Positions 1-7,987 of a stretch of 23,961 bases of DNA are shown in pieces (position 1 is the stretch's first letter; the number at the start of each line of letters is the position of its first letter). The notes beneath the pieces are model-generated. The model was not told where the DNA came from. It did no database searches and saw only the letters and a program-made list of their open reading frames with translations. Where the stretch lies: contig PAXL01000017.1 in NCBI GenBank assembly GCA_002714465.1, positions 67,026 through 90,986 of the forward strand, written 5' to 3'. Source of the stretch: Gemmatimonadota bacterium (GTDB lineage Bacteria > Latescibacterota > UBA2968). The translations under genes and the position numbers were made by a program.

Positions 1-731
1 ATTGCTTTGGCTGTGTCGGCATTCTTGTGGAGCACCTCGATTATCGCGTCGACGGTGACGTCCTCTTCCGCCTCGTGCCAGCAGTCATAATCCGTCCCCG
101 TTGCAATGATCGCGTAACGCAGTTCGGCTTCACGGGCGAGCTTCGCCTCCGGGATAGCGGTCATACCGATCACGGATGGCTCAAGCACCTTCCGATAGAA
201 GTGCGATTCCGCACGAGTGGAGAACGCTGGACCTTCCATACACACGTAGGTGCCGCCATCGTGGACTGTCGCGCCAACATCCTTCGTCGAATCGACCGCC
301 AGACGCCGCAACTCATCGCAGAAGGGATCCGCGAACATCACGTGTCCGGCGATCCCGTCGCCGAAGAAGGTCGATGCTCGCTGACCCCGTGTCCGGTCGA
401 ACAGCTGGTCCGGAACGATCATGTCACCCGGCACGATATGCTCCTGCATGATCCCTACAGCGCTCACACCGAGAACGTGCGTCACACCAAAAGTCTTCAG
501 AGCATAGATGTTCGCCCGGTTCGGAATCTCTGCCGGCAGATGCACGTGTCCGCGACCGTGCCGAGGAAGGAAAAAGACCGATCGGCCCTCGATCTTCACC
601 TCGACGATCGCGTCAGAGGGCTTCCCAAATGGCGTGTCGACATAGTGCTCTGACACAACCTCGACGCCGTCCATTTCGTAGACACCGGATCCTCCGATCA
701 CGCCGAGTGCAGTGGGTGTGGGTTTGTTCAT
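1..731 (-). CDS. mtnP: S-methyl-5'-thioadenosine phosphorylase, 3' end cut by window edge
   Basis: Phosphorolysis of 5'-methylthioadenosine to adenine and methylthioribose-1-phosphate, in purine and methionine salvage; cytoplasmic. The reading frame is open from ATG at 731 to the window edge, giving 243 codons with no stop. Family marks I can read: the phosphate-binding GGSG at residues 13-16, DTPFGKPSD at 32-40, FLPRHGRGH at 54-62, the purine/ribose site MEGPAFSTRAES at 165-176, VIGMTAIPEAKLAREAE near 187-203, and TDYDCWH at 213-219. Together these separate it from plain purine nucleoside phosphorylase. It lies 186 bp downstream of divIVA on the same strand; purine phosphorylases are often found beside divIVA/yggS clusters. 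The Shine-Dalgarno is weak (GGAACC). The opposite-strand ORF across this stretch is a shadow of it. Confidence 0.93.
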   Translation of the reverse strand, partial: MNKPTPTALGVIGGSGVYEMDGVEVVSEHYVDTPFGKPSDAIVEVKIEGRSVFFLPRHGRGHVHLPAEIPNRANIYALKTFGVTHVLGVSAVGIMQEHIVPGDMIVPDQLFDRTRGQRASTFFGDGIAGHVMFADPFCDELRRLAVDSTKDVGATVHDGGTYVCMEGPAFSTRAESHFYRKVLEPSVIGMTAIPEAKLAREAELRYAIIATGTDYDCWHEAEEDVTVDAIIEVLHKNADTAKA

Positions 732-917
732 GCGGTTCCGTTTGTATTGGCGGCGTTGTTTCGTATTGCAGAGATGGCTTGGCGGCGGGTTGTCTTCTTC
801 ACTTAGAAGCGATCCTGTCAGCCGTCTTGGTCTTGCTACTCGTCAATCCACGGACTAATGCCCCGGGCTACTTCCAACCGCTCCTTCCGGACAGAAACCC
901 TTCCGCGTCTTCCGTGT

Positions 918-1451
918 CTAATCTTCCGGGATCGATCCCCCGTCCGCCTCACTCGAACCGTTGGCGTCGTATTCGTCAACGAGCTCCTCGACTACCGGGG
1001 GATCCGAGAAGGTGAGTTGCGCGAGGTAGTCCTGCTGCGTCTGGATCAAGACCTGCAAGCGCGCCGCGAATTGATCGCGCTGATTCTTCAGCTCCAAGGT
1101 CTCGTTACGGATCATCTGTACGTGGTTACGTGCTTTCTCGATCGCGCGATTCCCACGGATGTCCGCTTCCTTGATGATCAGACGGGCCTCCTTCTTCGCG
1201 TTCTCGTGAACGTCGTCTGCTGCTTTCTGCGCCGTCCGCAGCGTTTCCTGAAGCGTATCCTCAAGGTCGCGATACCGTTTCACTTCCGACTTGAGGGAAC
1301 GTTCGCGTTCCTTGAAATCGAGGTTCTCCCGATTCAGGCGCTCAAACTCTTCCGCTATCATCTCGAGGAAGGCCTGTACCTCCTCCGGGTCGATACCGCG
1401 GAAAGCTTTCTTGAAGGACTGCTTCCGTATATCCAGCGGCGTGATCTTCAC
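918..1451 (-). CDS. divIVA: DivIVA-domain coiled-coil protein
   Basis: Membrane-curvature-sensing scaffold family involved in septum or pole placement; cytoplasmic, peripheral to the membrane. The N-terminus reads MKITPLDIRKQSFKKAFRG, then the typical GxDPEEVQAFLE, which is the DivIVA lipid-binding head. After it comes a long charged coiled coil, roughly residues 30-145, rich in E, K and R, and an acidic tail. The length of 177 aa is normal. I chose GTG at 1451 over GTG at 1460 because GAGGTG lies 6 nt before it and family members begin MKITP. It follows yggT with a 47-bp gap and belongs to the same transcription unit. DivIVA outside Gram-positives is a feature of several Gram-negative phyla. 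The exact role here is inferred. Confidence 0.93.
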   Translation of the reverse strand: MKITPLDIRKQSFKKAFRGIDPEEVQAFLEMIAEEFERLNRENLDFKERERSLKSEVKRYRDLEDTLQETLRTAQKAADDVHENAKKEARLIIKEADIRGNRAIEKARNHVQMIRNETLELKNQRDQFAARLQVLIQTQQDYLAQLTFSDPPVVEELVDEYDANGSSEADGGSIPED

Positions 1452-1457
1452 CTTGTG

Positions 1458-1463
1458 CACCTC
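1458..1463 (-). promoter_or_regulatory. Ribosome binding site that sets the divIVA start
   Basis: Minus strand reads GAGGTG, six bases before GTG at 1451. The alternative start, GTG at 1460, overlaps this site and has no Shine-Dalgarno of its own. Confidence 0.55.
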
Positions 1464-1498
1464 GTGCGTTTAGGGGAAACCGTCTCCAGACGGTGTGA

Positions 1499-2092
1499 TC
1501 ACTGAAGGAGAAGGCTGCCGATTGCAACCTTCACGATATTCATCAGAAAGATCAGTATGATCGGCGACAGATCGATCATACCGATTGGGGGAATGATCTG
1601 TCGGAATGGGGCCATGATCGGTTCGGTCAGGCTGAACAAGGTCCACATGAACCTGTTGTCCCTGAGGAACGGGACCCACGAGGACACGATCCGAACGATA
1701 ATCAGCAGCATCAGGACGGATACCACTCCATACAAGAGACCACCTAAAATCCTTAGCGGTTCTCCCGCGACAACGCCTCCCATCAGAATCCTCAACGAAG
1801 ACAGGAGCTCTTCCACCATCGCCTGAAGGAAGTAGGCGCCCAGAAGCGTGATCAGCACGACGATCAGCGGAGCGATACTCATCGCATTCGGCATCGGAAG
1901 CGACTGCGCCAGCGGCCAGATCAGGGGGTCCGTCAACCGCCTAACATAATACGAAGCCCATCCAAAAGGGCTGATCTTAAGAAAAAGCCAGCGGCACACC
2001 ATCAGGACGATCACGGCGATTACTACGAACTTCACCAGCAGGTTGAGACCTCTGGCTGCTTGCAGAATCAGTTCGTCAAAAACGGGATACAC
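1499..2092 (-). CDS. YggT family integral membrane protein (two YGGT repeats)
   Basis: A 197-aa membrane protein with about four hydrophobic segments arranged as two YGGT units. Each unit has a long helix, a loop with an R-x-(L/T)-(D/E)-P-(I/L)-x-x-P-type motif (RRLTDPLIWPLAQ near 51-63, SLTEPIMAPFRQIIPP near 155-170) and a second helix. The family (YlmG in Gram-positives, Ycf19 in plastids) is linked to cell-division or envelope organisation and osmotic tolerance; the molecular function is unknown. It starts at GTG 2092, 4 bp after the yggS stop, and precedes divIVA. This is the ylmE-ylmG-divIVA order known from Bacillus but without sepF (ylmF) or ylmH between them. Confidence 0.92.
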   Translation of the reverse strand: MYPVFDELILQAARGLNLLVKFVVIAVIVLMVCRWLFLKISPFGWASYYVRRLTDPLIWPLAQSLPMPNAMSIAPLIVVLITLLGAYFLQAMVEELLSSLRILMGGVVAGEPLRILGGLLYGVVSVLMLLIIVRIVSSWVPFLRDNRFMWTLFSLTEPIMAPFRQIIPPIGMIDLSPIILIFLMNIVKVAIGSLLLQ

Positions 2093-2096
2093 TTCT

Positions 2097-2819
2097 CTAC
2101 CTTCTCACACCGAAAATTGCCGTTCCGACACGGACAATCGTTGCACCTTCCTCGATCGCCATCTCGAAGTCGCCAGTCATACCCATCGACAGGTGGCTGA
2201 TCGACTCGTGATCCGCCGCAAGATTGTCTCTTAGCTCTCTGAGCATCACGAAGCATCTGCGCACAGCCTCTCGGTCATCCGTATATGCCGCGATTGTCAT
2301 CAATCCCTCAAGGCTCAGTCCGCCTATGTCGGCAACCGAGTCCGCCAGCTCGCTGAGATCGGATGGGTCGACACCGAACTTGTTCGCCTCTCCCGACGTA
2401 TTGACCTGAAGATGAATCGCGACTTCCTTACCCGCGTTCGAAGCGTGCTTGCCGATCTCCTTCGCCAGACGCAGGCTGTCTACGGACTGGATCACGTCGA
2501 ACAAATCGACAGCAATCCTAGCTTTGTTGCGCTGCAGGTGCCCGACCAGATGCCACGAGGGCGACCCTGAGATCGCGGACACCTTCGCTTGGGCCTCCTG
2601 GACCCGGTTCTCTCCGAGTCTACAAGCGCCGGAGTCCACCGCGCATTGCACGATCTCAGCCGGCCAGGTCTTGGAGACTGCAACAACCAGGACATCACTT
2701 GAGGGCCTTCCGGATCGGCCTGAGGCCTCTGAAACACGTGCCTGAACGACCTCGAGATTGTGGCCTATTTGCGTGCGGATAGTTTCGAGATCTGGTAAGG
2801 CAGGATTCGATTCGGACAC
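2097..2819 (-). CDS. YggS/PLPBP family pyridoxal-phosphate homeostasis protein
   Basis: PLP-binding protein of the YggS/YlmE/PROSC family: an alanine-racemase-like TIM barrel that carries PLP and affects vitamin B6 and amino-acid balance; cytoplasmic. PLP lysine is Lys50 in VAVSKTWP; other family marks are GENRVQEAQAK, WHLVGHLQRNKA, the IQSVDS segment, VNTSGEANKFG and the C-terminal LSMGMTGDFEMAIEEGATIVRVGTAIFG. A longer frame begins at a TTG at 2852, but I place the start at GTG 2819. It has GGGGAT 9 nt upstream, and the TTG would fall almost on the predicted transcript start. The resulting 240 aa is the usual family length. First gene of the yggS-yggT-divIVA run. Confidence 0.93.
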   Translation of the reverse strand: MSESNPALPDLETIRTQIGHNLEVVQARVSEASGRSGRPSSDVLVVAVSKTWPAEIVQCAVDSGACRLGENRVQEAQAKVSAISGSPSWHLVGHLQRNKARIAVDLFDVIQSVDSLRLAKEIGKHASNAGKEVAIHLQVNTSGEANKFGVDPSDLSELADSVADIGGLSLEGLMTIAAYTDDREAVRRCFVMLRELRDNLAADHESISHLSMGMTGDFEMAIEEGATIVRVGTAIFGVRR

Positions 2820-2861
2820 TGCAGAAATCCCCAATAAAGCCAAGTCCAACAAAGACTTATT

Positions 2862-2890
2862 AATATAGGGATCTAGTAGGATCCTGGCAA
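2862..2890 (-). promoter_or_regulatory. Predicted sigma-70-type promoter of yggS-yggT-divIVA
   Basis: On the minus strand TTGCCA (2885-2890) and TATATT (2862-2867) are separated by exactly 17 bases, matching the -35/-10 layout at 5/6 and 5/6 positions. The expected transcript start is near 2855, giving a leader of about 36 nt before GTG 2819. Confidence 0.6.
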
Positions 2891-2946
2891 CCGAAAATCA
2901 ATGCTCTGCCTCGAACAACTTACTGATTTAAAAGCATTTACGAAAA

Positions 2947-2965
2947 CTATCCATTCTGTGGATAG
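2947..2965. repeat. Perfect 7-bp inverted repeat in the divergent spacer
   Basis: CTATCCA, loop TTCTG, TGGATAG. It lies 35 bp before the plus-strand hydrolase start and about 57 bp behind the yggS -35 box. It could be an operator or a leader hairpin for the hydrolase. No transcription evidence is available from sequence alone. Confidence 0.4.
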
Positions 2966-3000
2966 ATGATTCGCACCCACCCAGATACAGGAAGAGAGAG

Positions 3001-4977
3001 ATGCCGCGAAACGGATACGGACACATGGTCCAGAATCACTACCTGAAACACCTTCGTGAGATACAGGATGAGAGAAGTGCCAGGCTAGAAGCGATCCATT
3101 CACCCGAACAGGCTAGGGCTTATCAGGAAAGCGTCAAAGAGACGATCCGTAAGGCCTTCGGTCCCTTGCCCCGGAAGACGCCTCTCAACGCACATACGGT
3201 CGGTATGGTCGAAGGTCCTCATTACCGACTCGAGAAGATCCTGTTTGAGTCTCGGCCCGGGTGCATCGTATCCGCAAACCTCTACGTACCGCACGGAATC
3301 GATGGGCTCGCACCCGGTGTCATCGCTTCCTGCGGGCACTCCGCAGAGGGGAAGGCGGAGCCGATCTATCAGGCGTTCTGCCAGCGACTCGCCAGATCGG
3401 GATTTGTCGTCCTGATCTTCGATCCCTTCAATCAGGGTGAGCGGGATCAGTACGCAGCTCTCAAAGACCGGGAGATCGTCCGGAGTTCGACACACGCCCA
3501 CAACATGATGGGCAAGCAGTTGGATCTGATCGGTGAGTGGTTTGGCTCGTGGCGCGCGTGGGACGGGATCCGTGCACTCGATTATCTGTTGACAAGACCG
3601 GAAGTCGACCCTGATCGCGTGGGTTTGACAGGAAACTCAGGTGGCGGCACGATGACCACTTGGATCTGGGGTATCGAGGAGCGATTCGCTTTCGCGGCCC
3701 CAAGCTGCTTCGTGACGACGTTCAAGAACAACCTTGAAAACGAGCTTCCCGCCGATTCGGAGCAGTATCCGCCCGGAGTCATCAAACGAGGCTTGGACAT
3801 GGCTGACTTCATGTTGGCTCAGGCTCCCAAACCCGTGATGCTCCTTGGCCAGAAGTATTGCTTCTTCGATCGGAGGGGTCTAGAGGATGCCTATGCAGAT
3901 GTGCGCCGGTTCTATGAATTGTTCGGCGCGCCCCGAAAGAACACTGCCTACTTCCTCGGGCCAGAGGGACACGGCTATTCATCGCACAACCAGAGGGCCA
4001 TGCTCCGCTTCTTCGCCAAACACGCAGGTGTCAAGGCGAGTTCAGCAAACCCGAAGCCGATCCGCGTCGCGGACCTGCACGCAGCGCCGAAGGGTGAAGT
4101 CGTGAATGCTGGAACGGTCCCGATATTCAAACTGGTCGAAGAGAAGGCAGACGAGCTTCACCAGAAGAGAAAACGGCTGTCACGCGACGCGTTGAAACGA
4201 ACAGTGGCTCGGACCTTGGACCTCACCCGGCACAGATCAGCGCCACATCATCGTTGTCTTCGGTCAACCCGTGCTCCCGGGTTTGTGTGCGCCCGGTATG
4301 CGGTGGAGACGGAACCTGACATCCAGGCCATCCTATACAAGGCTGTGTCGAACGGCTTTACCCACACGCTCGATGTCGAGCGGCGAGTCACCCTGTATCT
4401 CCCGCACACCGGATCTGAAACCGATCTCTCCTCTGATCCTCTCGCAAAGAAGGCGTCCAGATCTGACACCTTCTACAGCCTCGATGTAAGAGGTCTCGGC
4501 GAATCGATGCCCGACGACGACCGTGACTTCTTCCACTCGTATGGCGTCGACTATATGCATAACGGCCACGGCTCAATGCTCGGCCAAAGCTACCTGGGAC
4601 GCCGTGTTCACGACGTCCTCCGAACAATGGACTTGCTCGCCTCTGAGGGAGCGAAGCGGATCGACCTGATCGGTCGTGGTCAGGGATCCGTGCTTGCGAC
4701 CTACACCGGTCTGTTGCATTCGAGGGCAGGATCGGTCACGCTCAAGAACGGGCCGCTGAGCTACCAGGAGTGGACACAGGTTCCAATCGTGAGGTGGCCC
4801 TTCGCGAACCTTCCAACGGGCTGCCTCAAGACCTTTGATCTGTCCGACTGCATCCGAGCGCTTGGAAATCGTGTGCGCATCGTACAACCATGGAACGCTC
4901 AGATGAAACCCTACTCCGCCAACAACCGTAGAAGTGCGATGGATCAGGCAAACTTGCCGCTTGACCATCTGGAATAG
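3001..4977 (+). CDS. Tandem alpha/beta hydrolase (acetyl-xylan-esterase-like), second domain degenerate
   Basis: A 658-aa protein with two alpha/beta-hydrolase-like halves and no signal peptide, so probably cytoplasmic. The first half (about 60-345) resembles the AXE1/dienelactone-hydrolase-like group. It has a GxSxG-type elbow GNSGGG with Ser213 as nucleophile, a likely acid Asp290 in FFDRRGLED, and His324 in GPEGHGYSS. HGxDGLAPGVIASCGHSAEGK carries the oxyanion-region pattern. The second half (about 400-640) repeats the fold (YSLDVRGLGESMPDD, then IDLIGRGQGS at 554-563), but the nucleophile position is Gly560. Start ATG 3001 has AGGAAG six bases upstream. It stands alone between divergent yggS and convergent EamA genes. 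The ester substrate is unknown; polysaccharide deacetylation is a guess from family. Confidence 0.82.
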   Translation: MPRNGYGHMVQNHYLKHLREIQDERSARLEAIHSPEQARAYQESVKETIRKAFGPLPRKTPLNAHTVGMVEGPHYRLEKILFESRPGCIVSANLYVPHGIDGLAPGVIASCGHSAEGKAEPIYQAFCQRLARSGFVVLIFDPFNQGERDQYAALKDREIVRSSTHAHNMMGKQLDLIGEWFGSWRAWDGIRALDYLLTRPEVDPDRVGLTGNSGGGTMTTWIWGIEERFAFAAPSCFVTTFKNNLENELPADSEQYPPGVIKRGLDMADFMLAQAPKPVMLLGQKYCFFDRRGLEDAYADVRRFYELFGAPRKNTAYFLGPEGHGYSSHNQRAMLRFFAKHAGVKASSANPKPIRVADLHAAPKGEVVNAGTVPIFKLVEEKADELHQKRKRLSRDALKRTVARTLDLTRHRSAPHHRCLRSTRAPGFVCARYAVETEPDIQAILYKAVSNGFTHTLDVERRVTLYLPHTGSETDLSSDPLAKKASRSDTFYSLDVRGLGESMPDDDRDFFHSYGVDYMHNGHGSMLGQSYLGRRVHDVLRTMDLLASEGAKRIDLIGRGQGSVLATYTGLLHSRAGSVTLKNGPLSYQEWTQVPIVRWPFANLPTGCLKTFDLSDCIRALGNRVRIVQPWNAQMKPYSANNRRSAMDQANLPLDHLE

Positions 4978-5059
4978 GCTCTCTGTCTACTGAACCACAG
5001 ATGCTTCGTCCTAGAGATAATTTTTTCAACGCCGGCAAAATTGACATCGTTCTGACTAG

Positions 5060-5965
5060 TCAGGCCTTGATTAGCAAAGCGACGAGGCCCAAAACGATTA
5101 GGGTCGCGCCGATCAGTTCAGCAGGTTTGACGCGCTCCCGGAAGAACAGCACCGAGGACAGAAACGTGAAGAACAGCTCGACCTGACCGAGCGCGCGCAC
5201 GTGGGCAGCATTCTGGATCGTCATAGCCGTCAACCAGCCAGCCGAAGCGGTCATCCCGGACAGGCCCACCAGACTGGACAGCTTCCACGCCCCTAAGATC
5301 GCGGTCAGTTGTCCCGGTTCTCTCAGAACCAGATAGACAAACATAATCAGGGACTGTAGAACGAGAACGTAGCCGAGCGTCGTCGCAGCAGAGATCATGA
5401 AATCGGTCTGCAGAGACAGACTCGCCGCCCGGTAGCATACCGACGCGATCCCGTAGCACGTTCCGCAAGCCATCCCGTATCCTGCCTCCTTCTGAAAAAT
5501 CGAACCTATCAGTTCTCGAACCCCGGCACCCTGAGCGGCAACCGCCAATTGCATAACACCGACTAGGCTAACCAGAATCCCTACCAGGGCCCAAGATGTT
5601 ATGGGATCAGCCAGAACAAGGATGCCAAAGACTGCAGCCTGCACGGTCTCCGTCTTCGAAAAGGCTGTGCCGACGACAAAGTTTCTGAACGAGAAGGAAT
5701 GTATCAGGAAAGCCGTTCCCAAAATCTGTCCCAGACTTCCCAACGAGGCATAGAGATAGAAAGTCGATCCAGGAGTTGGAATGGTATAGCCAAAAGTTGT
5801 GCAGAGAATGGTGACGTAAACCGCGACAATGGGGACAGCAAAAAGGAAGCGTACGGAGGTAGCACCCGCCGTACTCAACGTGCCCTTCAGGTGTTTCTGG
5901 ATCGACGACCGAAGGTTCTGCGCGATCGACGATCCAATGGTGATTGGCACCCAGAGCTCAAACAC
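5060..5965 (-). CDS. EamA/DMT-superfamily permease
   Basis: Inner-membrane transporter of the drug/metabolite superfamily, with about ten hydrophobic helices in two EamA repeats (roughly 5-140 and 160-300). The N-terminus FELWVPITIGSSIAQNLR with the following LSTAGATSVRFLFAVP is typical of one EamA subgroup. Substrate unknown. I place the start at GTG 5965, not the TTG at 5989, because family members begin at this point and GGTGG lies upstream; this gives 301 aa. It is convergent with the hydrolase, 82 bp apart, and stands alone. Helix 9-10 region ALGQVELFFTFLSSVLFFRE contains the conserved E and the RE near the end that mark the superfamily. Confidence 0.88.
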   Translation of the reverse strand: MFELWVPITIGSSIAQNLRSSIQKHLKGTLSTAGATSVRFLFAVPIVAVYVTILCTTFGYTIPTPGSTFYLYASLGSLGQILGTAFLIHSFSFRNFVVGTAFSKTETVQAAVFGILVLADPITSWALVGILVSLVGVMQLAVAAQGAGVRELIGSIFQKEAGYGMACGTCYGIASVCYRAASLSLQTDFMISAATTLGYVLVLQSLIMFVYLVLREPGQLTAILGAWKLSSLVGLSGMTASAGWLTAMTIQNAAHVRALGQVELFFTFLSSVLFFRERVKPAELIGATLIVLGLVALLIKA

Positions 5966-6175
5966 CGGGACTGACCACCAAGCACACAAAGAAAACCACT
6001 AGGAGAGATCGGAGCGCGGTGTAGCCCCGAAGGGGCGGCCCGCTAGTAGACAGGGACTTCAGCGTCTGAAGGACCGCCACGGGGCGTGCAAGGCGGCGCC
6101 GTGTTAACAGGGATACGGTATCACCAAACCACGGAGCCAATGACACACACCTCTCATCGGAAACACTGGCCATCT
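5966..6175. repeat. Non-coding gap with REP-like hairpins and a degenerate CACAAAG motif
   Basis: No credible gene. At 6024-6036 GCCCC-GAA-GGGGC forms a compact hairpin followed by GGCC. At 6057-6071 CTTCAG-CGT-CTGAAG forms a second one. The pair spaced by about 20 bases resembles the dispersed 'CCCCGAAGGGGCGGC' elements I recall from Planctomycetes and Acidobacteria genomes. At 5974-5998 a run of ACCACCAAGCACACAAAG type is similar to motifs in other gaps of this window. Confidence 0.45.
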
Positions 6176-7147
6176 TTATTCACCTGCGAGAAGCGCATTC
6201 GCCAGAATCTTCTCCGCCACTTCCATCGTCTTCACACAATCTCTGAACGGCGATGAGGTCACATCCGCACCCGTCTTGATCGAGTCGATGAACTCGCGAT
6301 TCTTGTCTCGGAACCCACCTGACTGCCACTTCTCCGATCCCCCTGCGACCTGGTCGCAGTCGTAGACCTTCCCCTCGTAGTCACCATCCTTGTAGAGATA
6401 CGCCTTCCCCTCAACCTCTGCATCGCAGTAAATACCCGGGGCGTGCATCTCAACCCGAAATACACGTCTCCCGCTTGCCCAACTGTTGAGGAGATAACCG
6501 GTCGAATCGTTGTCGAAATAGACCGTCGTCCCAATCCAGTTGATGTCCGGTGTCCCAACACGCTTGCACTGGCTCTCGATGTCGAGCACCTCACCTCCGC
6601 ACATCCATCGAAGCGTATCGATCGAATGCGTGCAATCGTCCATCATGTGGTCGCGTGCCGAGTACATCGGGCTGATCTGACACTTGTAGAACTCACACAC
6701 GGCGTGCGTGATCGTCCCTCGTTCAAGACAGGCTTCGCGCATCTTCTTTAGAAGCGGGCTCGACCTGCGTTGGTGGCTAACCTGCGTGATCACGCCCTTC
6801 TCTTCGGCGAGAAATGCCAGCATCTGCGCCTGATGCCAGGTCAGCCCCATCGGCTTCTCGATATACAGGTTCAGCCTCTGCTGCAGACACCAGACCCAGA
6901 TGTCATACATATAGTGCGGCTGCCCGATCACGTAGACACCCGCCGGCTTGACTTCATCGACCATTTTGCGGTAGTCGGTGTATCTACCTGGAATCTCGTA
7001 TCGCGTCGCCGTTTCGTGCAGCCGTTCCTCGTCCAGGTCGCAGAGTGCCGCGATCTCCACATCGTCGAACGAGTTCAGCGAAGGATAGTGAACGCCGTTC
7101 GCCATCCGACCTGCGCCCACCATGGCCACCCTAACGCGCTCTGCCAT
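6176..7147 (-). CDS. Gfo/Idh/MocA family oxidoreductase (copy 1)
   Basis: NAD(P)-dependent sugar or cyclitol dehydrogenase family; cytoplasmic. The Rossmann start is VRVAMVGAGRMANGVHYPS, with glycines at 11 and 13. The family EKP motif is IEKPMG with Glu97-Lys98-Pro99. The catalytic helix is MMDDCTHSIDTLRWM, with Asp170/Asp171 and His174. The C-terminal alpha/beta domain runs from about 125 to 323. 323 aa is slightly short for the family but complete. ATG 7147 overlaps the TAA of the upstream isomerase gene by one base (TAATG) and has GAGGAGAT before it, so the two are translationally coupled. Substrate not evident; partnering with a TIM-barrel isomerase suggests sugar or polyol oxidation-epimerisation. 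Confidence 0.93.
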   Translation of the reverse strand: MAERVRVAMVGAGRMANGVHYPSLNSFDDVEIAALCDLDEERLHETATRYEIPGRYTDYRKMVDEVKPAGVYVIGQPHYMYDIWVWCLQQRLNLYIEKPMGLTWHQAQMLAFLAEEKGVITQVSHQRRSSPLLKKMREACLERGTITHAVCEFYKCQISPMYSARDHMMDDCTHSIDTLRWMCGGEVLDIESQCKRVGTPDINWIGTTVYFDNDSTGYLLNSWASGRRVFRVEMHAPGIYCDAEVEGKAYLYKDGDYEGKVYDCDQVAGGSEKWQSGGFRDKNREFIDSIKTGADVTSSPFRDCVKTMEVAEKILANALLAGE

Positions 7148-7941
7148 TAGATCTCCTCAGTTTCGAACAAGTGCTTTGCATACGCAATGTCTTCGGCAAT
7201 GTTCGAGTCTACTTTGTCCGGATCGCTGTATTCCGCCGTGAGGCAGATATCTCCGGCATAGTTACGATTCCTGAGCTCGCGAACCGTCCGCGTCCAATAT
7301 GCCAACCCGTGTTTCCCCGTCGTCCAGACCTTCTTCCAGTTCGCTTCCTCGTCCGTCTGGTTACTACGCTCCCAATACGCGCTCTTCAGGTTCGCCACCC
7401 TTAGGTGTGACCAGACGATGTCTATCGCGATCTCGGGCGGTTCGCCGTTCAGGCCATTATGAGCCTGATCTAGAACTGCACAGACATTCTTCGGATCGTA
7501 ACCCTCGATCAGGTGGCGGATCCCCATCGCGTTGTTCACATTCATATCCGCGTGGTTCTGCACCCCGATGGCGACACCGTATTCGTCCAGCGTGGGAATC
7601 AACGCATCATACTTCTCCTTCAGCTTCTTTTCCGTCGCCATATACCCAATCTCGAGATCGATCCTCTCACATACCCGGATAATCGGTATGCCTGCGTCCG
7701 CACTGGCCGCGATAGTAACGACATCGGTCGGTCCCGCCAGTGTCCCGATCCTCAACCCGTGATCCTTGAAAATCTTAGCCGCTTCCGGCAACCCCTTCGT
7801 AACGTTGTCTGGCTCCACCTGGAACCCCGGACGCACCGGAAACTCCACGCCATCGAAACCCAGGTCCGCCACGAATTTTGCCAGCTCCGGTAGCTTCTTA
7901 TCCTTCCACGGTTTTGTGAACACAGTGTACGATATATCCAT
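7147..7941 (-). CDS. Sugar phosphate isomerase/epimerase-like TIM barrel
   Basis: AP-endonuclease-2/xylose-isomerase-like TIM barrel of 264 aa; cytoplasmic, metal-dependent in the family. Readable marks: the N-terminal beta strand MDISYTVFTKPW, LGFDGVEFPVR with Glu33, VQNHADMNVN, VCAVLDQAHNGLNGE with the usual metal-binding Asp, HLRVANLKSA, and the C-terminal strand ICLTAEYSD with a conserved Glu. ATG 7941 has GGGGGGGCAGGTAG upstream. It sits between sulfatase (46 bp) and Gfo/Idh (1-base overlap) in one operon. Likely role is isomerisation or epimerisation of a sugar or keto-acid handled with its oxidoreductase partner. The reaction itself cannot be read from sequence. Confidence 0.9.
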   Translation of the reverse strand: MDISYTVFTKPWKDKKLPELAKFVADLGFDGVEFPVRPGFQVEPDNVTKGLPEAAKIFKDHGLRIGTLAGPTDVVTIAASADAGIPIIRVCERIDLEIGYMATEKKLKEKYDALIPTLDEYGVAIGVQNHADMNVNNAMGIRHLIEGYDPKNVCAVLDQAHNGLNGEPPEIAIDIVWSHLRVANLKSAYWERSNQTDEEANWKKVWTTGKHGLAYWTRTVRELRNRNYAGDICLTAEYSDPDKVDSNIAEDIAYAKHLFETEEI

Positions 7942-7987
7942 CTACCTGCCCCCCCTCTTATGACCTTTATACACCTAACATCTGCCC

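Noticed and set aside
27..653. Plus-strand 208-codon open frame
   Set aside because: Shadow of the minus-strand mtnP, which has full family motifs in the other strand; this frame has no recognisable protein pattern.
858..1505. Plus-strand 215-codon open frame
   Set aside because: Lies opposite divIVA and reads as its mirror; no ribosome site or family features.
5019..5042. Terminator between the convergent hydrolase and EamA genes (AATTTT ... AAAATT around GCCGGC)
   Set aside because: Stem is AT-only with a 12-base loop and the T-run is inside the arm, not after it; not a convincing intrinsic terminator.
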